A DNA stretch of 35,549 bases from Bacillota bacterium (GTDB lineage Bacteria > Bacillota > Clostridia > Lachnospirales > Lachnospiraceae): contig JAEZVF010000100.1 of assembly GCA_023443225.1 (NCBI GenBank), forward strand, positions 1 through 35,549, written 5' to 3'. The notes beneath the pieces are model-generated. The model saw nothing but the letters and a program-made list of their open reading frames with translations, ran no database searches and was not told where the DNA came from. Each line of letters starts with the position of its first letter. Position 1 is the stretch's first letter. The position numbers and the translations under genes were made by a program. This document shows, one piece after another, positions 23,265 to 31,955 of this stretch.

Positions 23265-24584
23265 ATGGGAGCAGCAACTTTTGCAGGTGGAATCCATACC
23301 TATGACGGTAAAGATTTGACCAAGGATAAACAAACTGAAGTTTTACTGCCTAAAGGTGATTTGGTATTTCCTATGTCACAGCACATAGGCGCACCGGCCA
23401 AGCCGATCGTGGCAAAGGGTGATTATGTATTCATGGGGCAGATAATTGGTGAGGCGAGTGGATTTATTTCATCAAATATAATTAGTTCTGTCTCAGGTAT
23501 CGTAAAGGGGATAGAATCCAGGCTTACTGTATCGGGCTTAATGGCAGAATCTATTATAATAGAGAATGATAATAAGTATGAACCTTTGAAAGGGCTGGGA
23601 ACGAAAAGGGACTATTTAAGTCTTGATAAAAGTGAAATTCGAGAAATTATTAAAAATGCTGGAATTGTAGGTCTCGGTGGAGCTGCATTTCCAACACATG
23701 TTAAGTTGACTCCAAAGGATGATAATAAGATTAAATATGTACTCGTTAATGCAGCAGAATGTGAACCTTATTTGACTTCAGATTATCGGATGCTGTTAGA
23801 GGAGCCTGAGAAAGTAATCGGGGGACTTAAGATTGAACTTAGTCTCTTCCCTAAAGCAAAGGGAATCATTGTTGTTGAAGATAACAAACCCCAAGCTATT
23901 GCAAAGTTAAAAGAACTTGTGAAGCAGGAACCCAATATAGAGGTAAAGACTGTAAAGACAAAATACCCTCAAGGAGGAGAGCGTCTGTTAATTTATGCAG
24001 CTACTGGACGTAAAATCAACTCGTCCTTACTTCCATTTCATGTGGGATGCATTGTGAATAATGTTGATACGGTTATTTCAATCTATATGGCAGTAGCAGA
24101 ATCTACACCGTTAATGAGAAGAATAGTAACCGTAACTGGTGACGCAGTTAAGAATCCTTGCAACTTTAATGTAAAGATTGGTACGAATTATAGAGAATTG
24201 ATTGAAGCTGCAGATGGTTTTGACAAAGAGCCTGAGAAAATTATATCTGGAGGCCCTATGATGGGGCAGGCCTTATTTTCTCTTGATATACCAGTCACAA
24301 AGACAAGTTCGGCATTGCTCTGTATGGAAGAAGACAAGGCGGTAAGGGCACAATCTTCGGCGTGTATTAGCTGTGGAAGATGTGTTGAGGTGTGCCCGAG
24401 TAGGGTAATACCTAAGAAGTTATATGAATACTCCGAACTGTTTGATAATGAAAACTTTGAAAAACTAAACGGCATGGAATGTTGTGAATGTGGATGTTGC
24501 TCTTATGCATGTCCTGCTAAGCTAAACCTTACACAATCGTTTAAGCAAATGCGTAAAAGCATCCTAGATAGCAGAAAAAAATAA
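23265..24584 (+). CDS. rnfC: Rnf complex subunit RnfC
   Basis: A 439-residue cytoplasmic-side subunit of the ion-pumping ferredoxin:NAD+ oxidoreductase, holding the NADH/FMN site and two [4Fe-4S] clusters. N-terminal FAGGIHTYDGKDLT is the family opening. GLGGAAFPTHVKL (137-149) is the nucleotide-binding loop. CISCGRCVEVCP (367-378) and CCECGCCSYACP (406-417) bind the clusters. Compact form without the long C-terminal repeats of proteobacterial RnfC. GAAGGATTAAGAAC precedes the ATG. First gene of the rnfCDGEAB operon, whose gene order is the usual Firmicute one. Confidence 0.97.
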   Translation: MGAATFAGGIHTYDGKDLTKDKQTEVLLPKGDLVFPMSQHIGAPAKPIVAKGDYVFMGQIIGEASGFISSNIISSVSGIVKGIESRLTVSGLMAESIIIENDNKYEPLKGLGTKRDYLSLDKSEIREIIKNAGIVGLGGAAFPTHVKLTPKDDNKIKYVLVNAAECEPYLTSDYRMLLEEPEKVIGGLKIELSLFPKAKGIIVVEDNKPQAIAKLKELVKQEPNIEVKTVKTKYPQGGERLLIYAATGRKINSSLLPFHVGCIVNNVDTVISIYMAVAESTPLMRRIVTVTGDAVKNPCNFNVKIGTNYRELIEAADGFDKEPEKIISGGPMMGQALFSLDIPVTKTSSALLCMEEDKAVRAQSSACISCGRCVEVCPSRVIPKKLYEYSELFDNENFEKLNGMECCECGCCSYACPAKLNLTQSFKQMRKSILDSRKK

Positions 24585-24603
24585 AAGGAAAGAGGTGTAA
24601 AAC

Positions 24604-25608
24604 TTGAATAATTTATATAATGTATCCACTTCTCCACATACAAGAAGCCCTAAGACTACTAAAAATATTATGCAAGATGTAGCAATTGCTTTGATTCCAG
24701 CTAGCTTGTTTGGAATATATAATTTTGGAATCCGAGCTTTTTTGATTATAATAACCTGTATCGTCACTTGCTTGTTAACAGAGTATGTTTGGGAGAAATT
24801 AATGAAAAAACCGGTTACTACGTCTGATTACAGCGCGGTTGTAACTGGACTGTTATTAGCTTTAAATATGCCTTCTTCGATTCCTCTTTGGATACCAACT
24901 ATTGGAAGCATATTTGCTATTCTAGTAATCAAACAGTTATACGGTGGACTAGGTCAGAATTTTATGAACCCTGCGTTAGGAGCCCGTTGTTTTTTACTAA
25001 TTAGCTTTGCTGGAAGAATGAATGATTTTACGGTTCCTGCTATTGATAAAAATAGCACGGTGTCTGAAATGTTCCAGTTTTTACAAAATGGTGCAATTGC
25101 TTTGGATGGTGTATCTGGAGCAACACCCTTAACTGCGCTAAAAGCGGGAGAAACTGTTAATGTATTAGATATGTTTATCGGCAACATTGGTGGTACGATA
25201 GGTGAGACCAGTGCGATAGCCTTATTATTGGGAGCGATATACCTGTTTGCAAAGAAGATTATTACCTGGAGAATTCCGATTACATATCTTGTGACCTTCT
25301 CCTTTTATGTAGTAATCTTTGGTGGTAAAGGACTTAGTCTAGAGTTCTTAATGGCACAACTCTTTGGTGGAGGATTGCTGTTAGGTGCTTTCTTTATGGC
25401 TACCGATTACGTGACCAGTCCGATTACCCGGACCGGGCAAATTGTCTATGGTGTTGTTCTTGGAATTATTACTGGTGTGTTCCGCTTCTTGGGGGCTTCT
25501 GCGGAAGGTGTTTCCTATGCAATTATATTCTGTAATTTATTGGTGCCGTTAATTGAGAAGGTAACGCTTCCTAAAATGTTTGGAAAGGGGGCAAAGGCAA
25601 ATGAATAA
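24604..25608 (+). CDS. rnfD: Rnf complex subunit RnfD
   Basis: A 334-residue membrane subunit with covalent FMN. About ten helices, the family sequence YGGLGQNFMNPALGARCFLL (113-132), and the flavinylation motif SGATPLT (171-177), with Thr174 as expected FMN carrier. TTG start, 19 bp after rnfC and preceded by AGAGGTGTAAAAC. The stop overlaps the rnfG start by 8 bp. The flavin is presumably installed by the ApbE encoded upstream. Confidence 0.97.
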   Translation: MNNLYNVSTSPHTRSPKTTKNIMQDVAIALIPASLFGIYNFGIRAFLIIITCIVTCLLTEYVWEKLMKKPVTTSDYSAVVTGLLLALNMPSSIPLWIPTIGSIFAILVIKQLYGGLGQNFMNPALGARCFLLISFAGRMNDFTVPAIDKNSTVSEMFQFLQNGAIALDGVSGATPLTALKAGETVNVLDMFIGNIGGTIGETSAIALLLGAIYLFAKKIITWRIPITYLVTFSFYVVIFGGKGLSLEFLMAQLFGGGLLLGAFFMATDYVTSPITRTGQIVYGVVLGIITGVFRFLGASAEGVSYAIIFCNLLVPLIEKVTLPKMFGKGAKANE

Positions 25609-26251
25609 TTCTGATAAAAAGAAAAGTTCTATAATAAAAGATGCTGCAATACTCTTTGCGATTACTTTAATAGCAGGCTTTGCTCTGGGATTTGTTCATG
25701 AAATTACCCTACCGGCAATAGAAGCACAGCAGTTAAAAACTAAAACAGAAGCTTATCAAAAGGTATATCCGGAGGCAGCGGATTTTACAAAGGATGAAGC
25801 TTTGACTTTGCAGGTAGCGGAGTCACGGGAGGTCCTGTCAGCAAATGGATATGAAAAGGCAACAATTGATGATGCTGTTGTTGCTTTGGATAATGCAGGC
25901 ATCAAAATTGGTTATGTAATAACTGTTACTACCCAAGAAGGTTACAAGGGTGGAATTACAGTTTCAGTTGGATACGGCCTGGATGGTGTTGTAAAAGGTA
26001 TGGAAGTAATAACGATAAATGAGACAGCTGGACTTGGTGCTAAGGTGGCTGAGGATGGTTTTAAAAGTCAATTTGTTAATAAGAAAACAGATCAATTTGA
26101 ATATACTAAATCAGGTGCAATTGCAGAGAATCAAATTGATGCTATCAGTGGTGCTACAATTACTACGAATGCAGTTGTAAATGAAGTGAATGCAGGAATC
26201 TGCTTTATTACAGAATTAGTTGAAGCAGGAAATACTTTAGGAGGTGAGTAG
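25601..26251 (+). CDS. rnfG: Rnf complex subunit RnfG
   Basis: A 216-residue, membrane-anchored FMN-binding subunit. One N-terminal helix (12-32), then an extracytoplasmic FMN_bind domain with TAGLGAK (142-148) and the ApbE target SGATITT (183-189; Thr186). ATG 25601 is chosen over an in-frame start 21 bp earlier; it lies inside the end of rnfD behind AAAGGGGGC. The two genes overlap by 8 bp, and rnfE follows after 1 bp. Confidence 0.96.
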   Translation: MNNSDKKKSSIIKDAAILFAITLIAGFALGFVHEITLPAIEAQQLKTKTEAYQKVYPEAADFTKDEALTLQVAESREVLSANGYEKATIDDAVVALDNAGIKIGYVITVTTQEGYKGGITVSVGYGLDGVVKGMEVITINETAGLGAKVAEDGFKSQFVNKKTDQFEYTKSGAIAENQIDAISGATITTNAVVNEVNAGICFITELVEAGNTLGGE

Positions 26252-26252
26252 G

Positions 26253-26978
26253 ATGAGTAATAGGGAAGATGAATTAACGAAGAAAAAGATATCTGGAAAA
26301 CACAACCTTATGGAACCTTTCATAGACGGTATGTTTAAAGAGAATCCTACCTTTGTATTAATGCTCGGAATGTGTCCTACTTTAGCAGTGACCACATCTG
26401 CAAGCAATGCGTTAGGAATGGGCTTATCTTCAACGGCAGTATTGGTTATGTCTAATTTACTGATTTCTTTACTGCGTAAAATTATTCCGGATAAGGTAAG
26501 AATGCCCGCTTATATTGTTATTGTTGCTACTTTTGTAACTGTAGTTCAGTTTTTGTTAGAAGGGTTTGCTCCTGGAATTTATAAGTCTCTAGGTATTTAT
26601 ATTCCTTTGATTGTTGTTAACTGTATTATCTTAGGTAGAGCAGAAGCGTATGCAAATAAACATTCTGTGGGATTATCTATCATGGATGGCTTTGGAATGG
26701 GATTTGGTTTTACGATAGGTTTATTCTTAATTGGTGGTTTTCGTGAAGTTTTAGGAAACGGAACTGTTTTTAATATTAGAATTATGCCAACAGAGTTCGA
26801 ACCTGCTACCATATTTATCTTAGCTCCCGGTGCATTCTTTGTACTTGCTGTATTAACTGCACTACAGAATAAGTTTAAACTAAAATCAGCTACCAATGGA
26901 TCCGTTCCAATATCCGAGCATTCCTGTGGTGGCAACTGCCAGAGCTGTAATAAGACTATAACAAAGAAGGAGGAATGA
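26253..26978 (+). CDS. rnfE: Rnf complex subunit RnfE
   Basis: A 241-residue integral membrane subunit with six helices. With RnfA it forms the pseudo-symmetric core that carries an intramembrane iron-sulfur cluster: Cys41 in MLGMCPTLAVTT and Cys124 in VVNCIILGRAEAYA. The start follows AGGAGGTGA by 5 nt; an in-frame GTG at 26244 lies inside that site. An odd feature is the hydrophilic C-terminal tail with CGGNCQSC (225-232), a possible metal or redox site outside the usual core. Confidence 0.96.
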   Translation: MSNREDELTKKKISGKHNLMEPFIDGMFKENPTFVLMLGMCPTLAVTTSASNALGMGLSSTAVLVMSNLLISLLRKIIPDKVRMPAYIVIVATFVTVVQFLLEGFAPGIYKSLGIYIPLIVVNCIILGRAEAYANKHSVGLSIMDGFGMGFGFTIGLFLIGGFREVLGNGTVFNIRIMPTEFEPATIFILAPGAFFVLAVLTALQNKFKLKSATNGSVPISEHSCGGNCQSCNKTITKKEE

Positions 26979-26983
26979 TAAAA

Positions 26984-27559
26984 ATGGGAGAATTATTTCT
27001 AATATTTATAGGATCCGCTCTTGTCAGCAATGTTGTTTTAAGTCAGTTCCTCGGCTTATGCTCCTTCGTTGGCGTTTCGAAAAAAATTAAGACTGCAACT
27101 GGTATGGGATTTGCTGTTGTGTTTGTTATCACATTGGCGTCTGCTTGTGCCAGTTTAATCTATGATTATATTTTGGTGCCTGCCAAATTAGAGTATTTGC
27201 AAACAATTGTATTTATCTTAGTAATTGCAGCTTTAGTACAGTTTGTAGAGATGGTCATTAAGAAATACAGTCCGTCTTTGTATAATGCATTAGGAGTTTA
27301 TTTAGCGTTAATCACCACTAACTGTGCTGTTTTAGGTGTTGCTTTAATCAATGCTCAAAAAGAGTATAATCTAATTACCAGTGTAATTAATGGACTTGGA
27401 ACTTCCGTTGGTTATCTCATAGCAATTGTACTTTTAGCAGGTATACGCGAGCGAATGGAACACAATGATATTACAAAATCTTTTCAAGGAATGCCAATTG
27501 TATTAGTGACATCAGGGCTTATGGCAATTGCTTTTTTTGGATTCTCCGGTTTAATATAA
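26984..27559 (+). CDS. rnfA: Rnf complex subunit RnfA
   Basis: A 191-residue membrane subunit with six helices, homologous to RnfE and inserted in the opposite orientation. Cluster cysteines are Cys26 (SQFLGLCSFVGVSKK) and Cys114 (LITTNCAVLGVAL). ATG 26984 fits AAGGAGG (26967-26973) with 10-nt spacing; the ATG at 26975 is too close to that site. It is 5 bp downstream of rnfE. Confidence 0.96.
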   Translation: MGELFLIFIGSALVSNVVLSQFLGLCSFVGVSKKIKTATGMGFAVVFVITLASACASLIYDYILVPAKLEYLQTIVFILVIAALVQFVEMVIKKYSPSLYNALGVYLALITTNCAVLGVALINAQKEYNLITSVINGLGTSVGYLIAIVLLAGIRERMEHNDITKSFQGMPIVLVTSGLMAIAFFGFSGLI

Positions 27560-27604
27560 ACGCAACAGGAAGAAAGAAGTATTATAAGAAAGGTGGATAT
27601 TAAG

Positions 27605-28501
27605 ATGTGTGTTTTTGATATAGTAAACCAGGTTGCCTTTTTGAATAACTTGCCTGTATTGTCCCTAAGTATAAAAGGAGTTGCAATTGCTACGTTGATG
27701 ATTAGTGCTACCGGCGCTATTATTGGTATATTTCTTGGTATAGCAGGGAAGAAATTTGAAGTAGAAGTCGATGAAAGAGAGCAAGAGGTTCGTGATCTTT
27801 TGCCAGGAAATAATTGTGGAGCTTGTGGATATGCTGGGTGTGATAATTGTGCACAAGCTATTGCAAATGGAGAGGCAGCACCCAATGTATGTCCAGTCGC
27901 AAACAATGAAGCCAATGCACGGATTGCCGAAGTTATGGGCACTGATGTCGTAGAGGGCGAAAGACATACAGCTTTTGTTAAGTGCGCAGGTACCTGTGAT
28001 AAGACGAAAATAAAGTATAATTATTATGGTATTCCGGATTGTAAGAAAGCTGCAATAGCACCAGGAAAGGGACCGAAACAATGTAGTTATGGATGTACCG
28101 GTTTTGGTTCTTGTGTAAAAGTATGCCAATTTGATGCTATCCATGTAATTGATGGTGTAGCAATTGTTGATAAAGAAAAATGTACCTCATGCGGCTTATG
28201 TGTAAAAGAATGTCCTAATCATCTCATTGAATTGATTCCTTACAATTCGGGCCATTTTGTTCGATGTAATTCCAATGATAAAGGTAAAAACGTAAAAAGT
28301 GCTTGTAGTATTGGATGTATCGGTTGTATGATGTGTACGAAAGTATGTGAAAGTGATGCTATCCATGTGGAAAATAACCTTGCATATATTGACTACAGCA
28401 AGTGTATTGACTGTGGCAAATGTGCTGAAAAGTGTCCTACGAAAGTAATCTTATCAGAAAATGCCGAAACGCTGTCCTTGGGTGAAGCAAAAGTGGTTTA
28501 A
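27605..28501 (+). CDS. rnfB: Rnf complex subunit RnfB, polyferredoxin
   Basis: A 298-residue subunit that receives electrons from ferredoxin. One membrane helix (24-46), then the RnfB Fe-S motif GNNCGACGYAGCDNC (68-82, with C96). Further [4Fe-4S] motifs are C160-C174, CTSCGLCVKEC (193-203), C234-C248 and CIDCGKCAEKC (267-277). The number of ferredoxin-like motifs is higher than in proteobacterial RnfB, as usual in clostridia. ATG 27605 is chosen 8 nt after AGGTGG (27591-27596); the longer frame starts inside that site. Last rnf gene, followed by the Gx protein 47 bp later. Confidence 0.96.
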   Translation: MCVFDIVNQVAFLNNLPVLSLSIKGVAIATLMISATGAIIGIFLGIAGKKFEVEVDEREQEVRDLLPGNNCGACGYAGCDNCAQAIANGEAAPNVCPVANNEANARIAEVMGTDVVEGERHTAFVKCAGTCDKTKIKYNYYGIPDCKKAAIAPGKGPKQCSYGCTGFGSCVKVCQFDAIHVIDGVAIVDKEKCTSCGLCVKECPNHLIELIPYNSGHFVRCNSNDKGKNVKSACSIGCIGCMMCTKVCESDAIHVENNLAYIDYSKCIDCGKCAEKCPTKVILSENAETLSLGEAKVV

Positions 28502-28548
28502 AAAGTGCTATAATGTAATTGTAGAAAGAGAAAGGATGTACACAGTAA

Positions 28549-29040
28549 ATGAATTCAACAGCAAAAAAAACTGCGTATTATGGTATGCTGGTTGCGCTGG
28601 CTTTTGTCTTTAGCTATATAGAGGTATTGATACCTTTCTCAATTGGGATTCCAGGTGTAAAATTAGGATTGGCGAATTTGGTGGTTCTAACTGCGCTTTA
28701 TGCCTTGGGAACAAAAGAAGCTTTTGCAATATCTATTATACGAATTATCTTGGTGGGATTCACTTTTGGTAATTTATCAACAATGATTTATAGTCTCGGG
28801 GGTGGGCTCCTTAGTTGGCTAGTTATGGTTATATGCAAAAAAACGAAACTACTTAGCACCATTGGTGTCAGTATAGCAGGAGGTATTTCCCATAATATCG
28901 GACAGATTATAGTTGCAACCTTTGTGTTGGAAAATGCTAATCTTATGTATTATTTTGCTATATTGCTTATTACTGGTACCATAACCGGACTCATAATCGG
29001 AATGGTAGGAGCTTTGTTATTAAAGATTAAAATTAAATAG
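28549..29040 (+). CDS. Gx transporter family / HepT component I (EetB-like) membrane protein
   Basis: A 163-residue protein with about five hydrophobic helices and many Gly residues (GGGLLSW, AGGISHNIGQ), assigned to PF07456 (named heptaprenyl diphosphate synthase component I, a membrane family related to ECF substrate-binding subunits). KLGLANLVVL and the closing GALLLKIKIK are typical. In the Listeria EET locus EetB belongs to this family and is usually next to EetA, a NusG-domain-II protein; no EetA is present here. GAAAGGATG is the ribosome site. It probably ends the rnf transcript, since a strong terminator follows. Confidence 0.85.
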   Translation: MNSTAKKTAYYGMLVALAFVFSYIEVLIPFSIGIPGVKLGLANLVVLTALYALGTKEAFAISIIRIILVGFTFGNLSTMIYSLGGGLLSWLVMVICKKTKLLSTIGVSIAGGISHNIGQIIVATFVLENANLMYYFAILLITGTITGLIIGMVGALLLKIKIK

Positions 29041-29052
29041 GCAAAATGTATA

Positions 29053-29110
29053 AGAAGTTGCTTAAGTCTCGGTTTATAAACGAAGACTCTACAGCAACTT
29101 CTATTTTATT
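29053..29110 (+). terminator. Terminator after the rnf operon
   Basis: AGAAGTTGCT (29053-29062) pairs perfectly with AGCAACTTCT (29093-29102), with an inner AGTCT/AGACT stem around GTTTATAAAC at the tip, followed by ATTTTATT. The remainder of the 403-bp gap up to 29443 holds only the importer promoter and operator plus AT-rich leader. Confidence 0.85.
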
Positions 29111-29255
29111 ATATTATTTTACGAAAGTTTAGTAAAAATTTAAATAATATATTTAATTCATACAAATTTCAGTATTTATTAAACATTTAAACGATAGATA
29201 TATTACTATTTGGGCTGTCTATAGTATAATAATCGGTTTTTTAATAAAATAATAC

Positions 29256-29284
29256 TTGATTATTTGTTAAGATTGCTATATAAT
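29256..29284 (+). promoter_or_regulatory. Promoter of the sugar ABC operon
   Basis: TTGATT (29256-29261), 17 bp, TATAAT (29279-29284). The LacI-type operator begins 7 bp after the -10, at the expected transcription start. The leader is about 150 nt. Confidence 0.82.
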
Positions 29285-29290
29285 GAGTCT

Positions 29291-29306
29291 ACGAAAACGT
29301 TATCGT
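29291..29306. promoter_or_regulatory. LacI-family operator, site 1
   Basis: ACGAAAACGTTATCGT is palindromic at 14 of 16 positions around AACGTT. The same 13-base core recurs at the lacI promoter with identical spacing. It resembles a cre site but has C and G at the outer positions where CcpA sites have T and A, so the local regulator is the better candidate. Confidence 0.8.
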
Positions 29307-29443
29307 AACTTGCAATGTAAATGTAACTAGTTAGTATGAATTCAGCAGCCATGTGAATAGTATGGATAGCATAGGTCGGGGGAGATGACATAAGTTATTC
29401 GAATTCATCCTAACAAAACAAATCAAAAAAAGGAGAAAGAATA

Positions 29444-30853
29444 ATGAAAAAAAGACTTTTTAAATTGATTACTGTTAATTTATTAATCGTATGCATGCTA
29501 TTTTCATTAGCAGGCTGTGCAAAGAAGACAGAACCAACTGCTAAAGAAGAAACTAAGACGGAAGAAACTAAGTCAGAAGAAACAAAAGAAGAACCAAAGG
29601 CAGAAGAACCGGCTGCAGCAGAACCTATTACACTTACATATACACATTTCTTTACTCAAGCTGAAGTAGATGGCGGAAATGCAGCAGCGAAAGTATCTCG
29701 CGATTTAACTGCAAAATGGCTTGAAGCTAATCCTAATGTAACATTAGAACAAACAGAACTTGCTAATGCTGATTATAAAACAAAAATTGCTACTTTAGCA
29801 GCAGCAAATGACCTTCCAGACATATTCTTTATGCAGGGTATGGAAGCTCCTAACATGATTTCTCAAGGCATGGTTCTTGATTTAACAGATATTATCAACG
29901 GAGCTGAATGGGGAAGCAAGGTTATCCCTAGCTACTTAGTACCTTTCCAGGCAGATGGAAAAACTTATGGTATTCCTGTTCAGGCTGATGGTACTTGTAC
30001 AGTTATGGTTTACAATGCTGAATTATGGAAAGCTGCTGGTTATGATACATTCCCAGAAACTTGGGACGAAGTAATGAAAGCTAATGACTATTTTAAATCT
30101 CAAGGAATTGATACTGTAGCATTTGGTGATTCTGAAGGATGGCAGTTGGGATCATGCTTCTTATCAGCAATTGGCAACCGTTTTACAGGTGAAGATTGGA
30201 CTCAATCTATCATTAAAAGAGATGGTAAAGCTAAATTTACAGATCCTGAGTTCGTAGCAGCTGCTAAATTTACACAGGACTTATTCGCATCAGGCACAAT
30301 TAGTCCAGACTTTGCAACTATTAATGATAAAGAAGCTACTCAACTTTATATCGATGGAAAAGCTGCTTCTTACATGGCAGGAAACTGGAATGTCGACGTA
30401 ATTAAGGCTACTGCTGATCCAGAACTTATTAAGAATACTAAAGTTGCTGTATATCCTCAACCAGCAGGTGCTACTGGTGCTGAAAAGACTCATGCAACAG
30501 GTATTGGTTATTCAATCGCTATTAATTCTAAGCTTGAAGGTGCTAAAAAGGAAGCAGCAATTGATTTTGTTTTATCAGTAGCTGGTCTTGAGTATGCAGA
30601 AATTCTTGCAAAAGATTATGCTAAGAATACTTGTATCGACGTTGGTGAAGTTGATTTAAGCAAATTTGATCAATTAACAGTTGATATGTTTAACTATTAT
30701 TCAAACCCAGGTTGTACAATCTATGATTCCTACATGGATTCACAAGTTGCAGCTGTTACAAGTACTGCAGGTATGGAACTTCTAAATGGAGCTATTACAC
30801 CAGAAGAATTTGCTGCTAGACATCAAGCTGTTCAGGATACACTTGGTAAGTAA
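29444..30853 (+). CDS. Sugar ABC transporter, extracellular solute-binding lipoprotein
   Basis: A 469-residue family 1 (MalE-like) binding protein. Signal peptide with lipobox LAGC (Cys25), an acidic repeat linker rich in EETK/EEPK (about 30-58), then the binding fold (TYTHFFTQ..., ANDLPDIFFMQG, YGIPVQADGTCTVMVYNAELWKAAGYDTFPETWDE). It captures an oligosaccharide or similar carbohydrate outside the membrane; the ligand is not readable. Strong AAAAAGGAGAAAGAATA site. A hairpin between this gene and the permeases suggests much higher expression of this subunit. Confidence 0.92.
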   Translation: MKKRLFKLITVNLLIVCMLFSLAGCAKKTEPTAKEETKTEETKSEETKEEPKAEEPAAAEPITLTYTHFFTQAEVDGGNAAAKVSRDLTAKWLEANPNVTLEQTELANADYKTKIATLAAANDLPDIFFMQGMEAPNMISQGMVLDLTDIINGAEWGSKVIPSYLVPFQADGKTYGIPVQADGTCTVMVYNAELWKAAGYDTFPETWDEVMKANDYFKSQGIDTVAFGDSEGWQLGSCFLSAIGNRFTGEDWTQSIIKRDGKAKFTDPEFVAAAKFTQDLFASGTISPDFATINDKEATQLYIDGKAASYMAGNWNVDVIKATADPELIKNTKVAVYPQPAGATGAEKTHATGIGYSIAINSKLEGAKKEAAIDFVLSVAGLEYAEILAKDYAKNTCIDVGEVDLSKFDQLTVDMFNYYSNPGCTIYDSYMDSQVAAVTSTAGMELLNGAITPEEFAARHQAVQDTLGK

Positions 30854-30895
30854 TAAATTAAATTTTATACATATGCGTAGAAGGTAATATTTACG

Positions 30896-30977
30896 GAGAG
30901 GTGAGATCGTTTCAGAGACAACTTTATCATCCTAGTTTTACTGAAAAGTTGGATTCTAAATACGATCTCGCCTTTTG
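30896..30977 (+). terminator. Attenuating hairpin between binding protein and permeases
   Basis: AGGTGAGATCGT (30899-30910) pairs with ACGATCTCGCCT (30962-30973), 12 bp with one G-U pair and extendable outward. The loop carries CAACTTT/AAAGTTG (30919-30925 with 30945-30951). A short TTTT follows. No new promoter is obvious downstream, so this is probably a leaky terminator or 3'-end stabiliser of the upstream gene's mRNA. Confidence 0.75.
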
Positions 30978-31046
30978 TAAAGATATACTGTAGCACTTTT
31001 TTACTTTTAAGAGATGATTCGATTTTGACATAAGGAGGGTATATGT

Positions 31047-31955
31047 ATGAACAAAGCTATACGTCCTAAGAAATATGTGATTGCGTTATACATATTAGTA
31101 CCGTTGGTGATATATTCATTTGCAGTTTTTGTTCCTATCGTGTGTGCTTTATTTTATAGCTTTTTTGAGTGGGCTGGTGGTCCCAAAAAGACGTTTATTG
31201 GTATCGAAAATTATATAACCCTTGCATTGGATAAGAATTTCTGGAGTGCATTTGGGCATAACATATATTTGGTAATTCTATGTATTGTTGGACAAATTGG
31301 TATTGCATTGATTTTCTTAGTATTAATGAGTTCTAGAGTGGCCAGGTTTAAAGGATTACATAGAACGTTGGGATTTTTTCCAAGTACAATTGCAGCGATT
31401 GCAATTGGATTCATATGGAAAATGCTCTATAGTTACCGATATGGTATTTTAAATTATATTTTAGATGTTTTTGGTAAAGAGCCAATTCAGTGGTTGAATA
31501 TTCAAAATACATGGGTAATCATGCTAGTTGTATCGATTCCTTTGATTTGGCAATATATTGGCTATTATATGGTTATTTTTGTGTCAGCAATTTCTGCTAT
31601 TGATACAGAAGTTTTAGAGGGTGCTGAAATTGATGGAGCAAATGCTTGGCAGCGAGCTGTTTATATTACATTTCCATTAATCAAGAATACCGTACTTGTA
31701 TGTATCACGTTGTGTATTTCTGGTAACATGAAGGTGTTTGATCACATCTATCAGATGACTATGGGCGGTCCAGGAACTAAAACAGAGGTTATGGCTCTGT
31801 ATGGATATAAAACGTCCTTTACTTTACATAATATGGGATATGGTAGTGCTATCTCGATTGGTATTTTGGTATTGAGTTTAATATGTATATTAGGATCACG
31901 CTTTTTAATTGACCTATTCTCAAAGGAAAAAACGAAAGGCGGTGGTATGAGATGA
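31047..31955 (+). CDS. Sugar ABC transporter permease, MalF/UgpA type
   Basis: A 302-residue permease with six helices. YILVPLVIYSFAVFVPIVCALFYSFFEW opens it. The ATPase-contact EAA loop is EGAEIDGANAWQRAVYITFPLI (about 191-212). AAGGAGGGTATAT precedes the ATG. It shares ATGA with the second permease, a 4-bp overlap. The operon has no ATPase gene, so the importer presumably uses a shared MsmK/MsiK-type ATPase encoded elsewhere. Confidence 0.92.
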   Translation: MNKAIRPKKYVIALYILVPLVIYSFAVFVPIVCALFYSFFEWAGGPKKTFIGIENYITLALDKNFWSAFGHNIYLVILCIVGQIGIALIFLVLMSSRVARFKGLHRTLGFFPSTIAAIAIGFIWKMLYSYRYGILNYILDVFGKEPIQWLNIQNTWVIMLVVSIPLIWQYIGYYMVIFVSAISAIDTEVLEGAEIDGANAWQRAVYITFPLIKNTVLVCITLCISGNMKVFDHIYQMTMGGPGTKTEVMALYGYKTSFTLHNMGYGSAISIGILVLSLICILGSRFLIDLFSKEKTKGGGMR

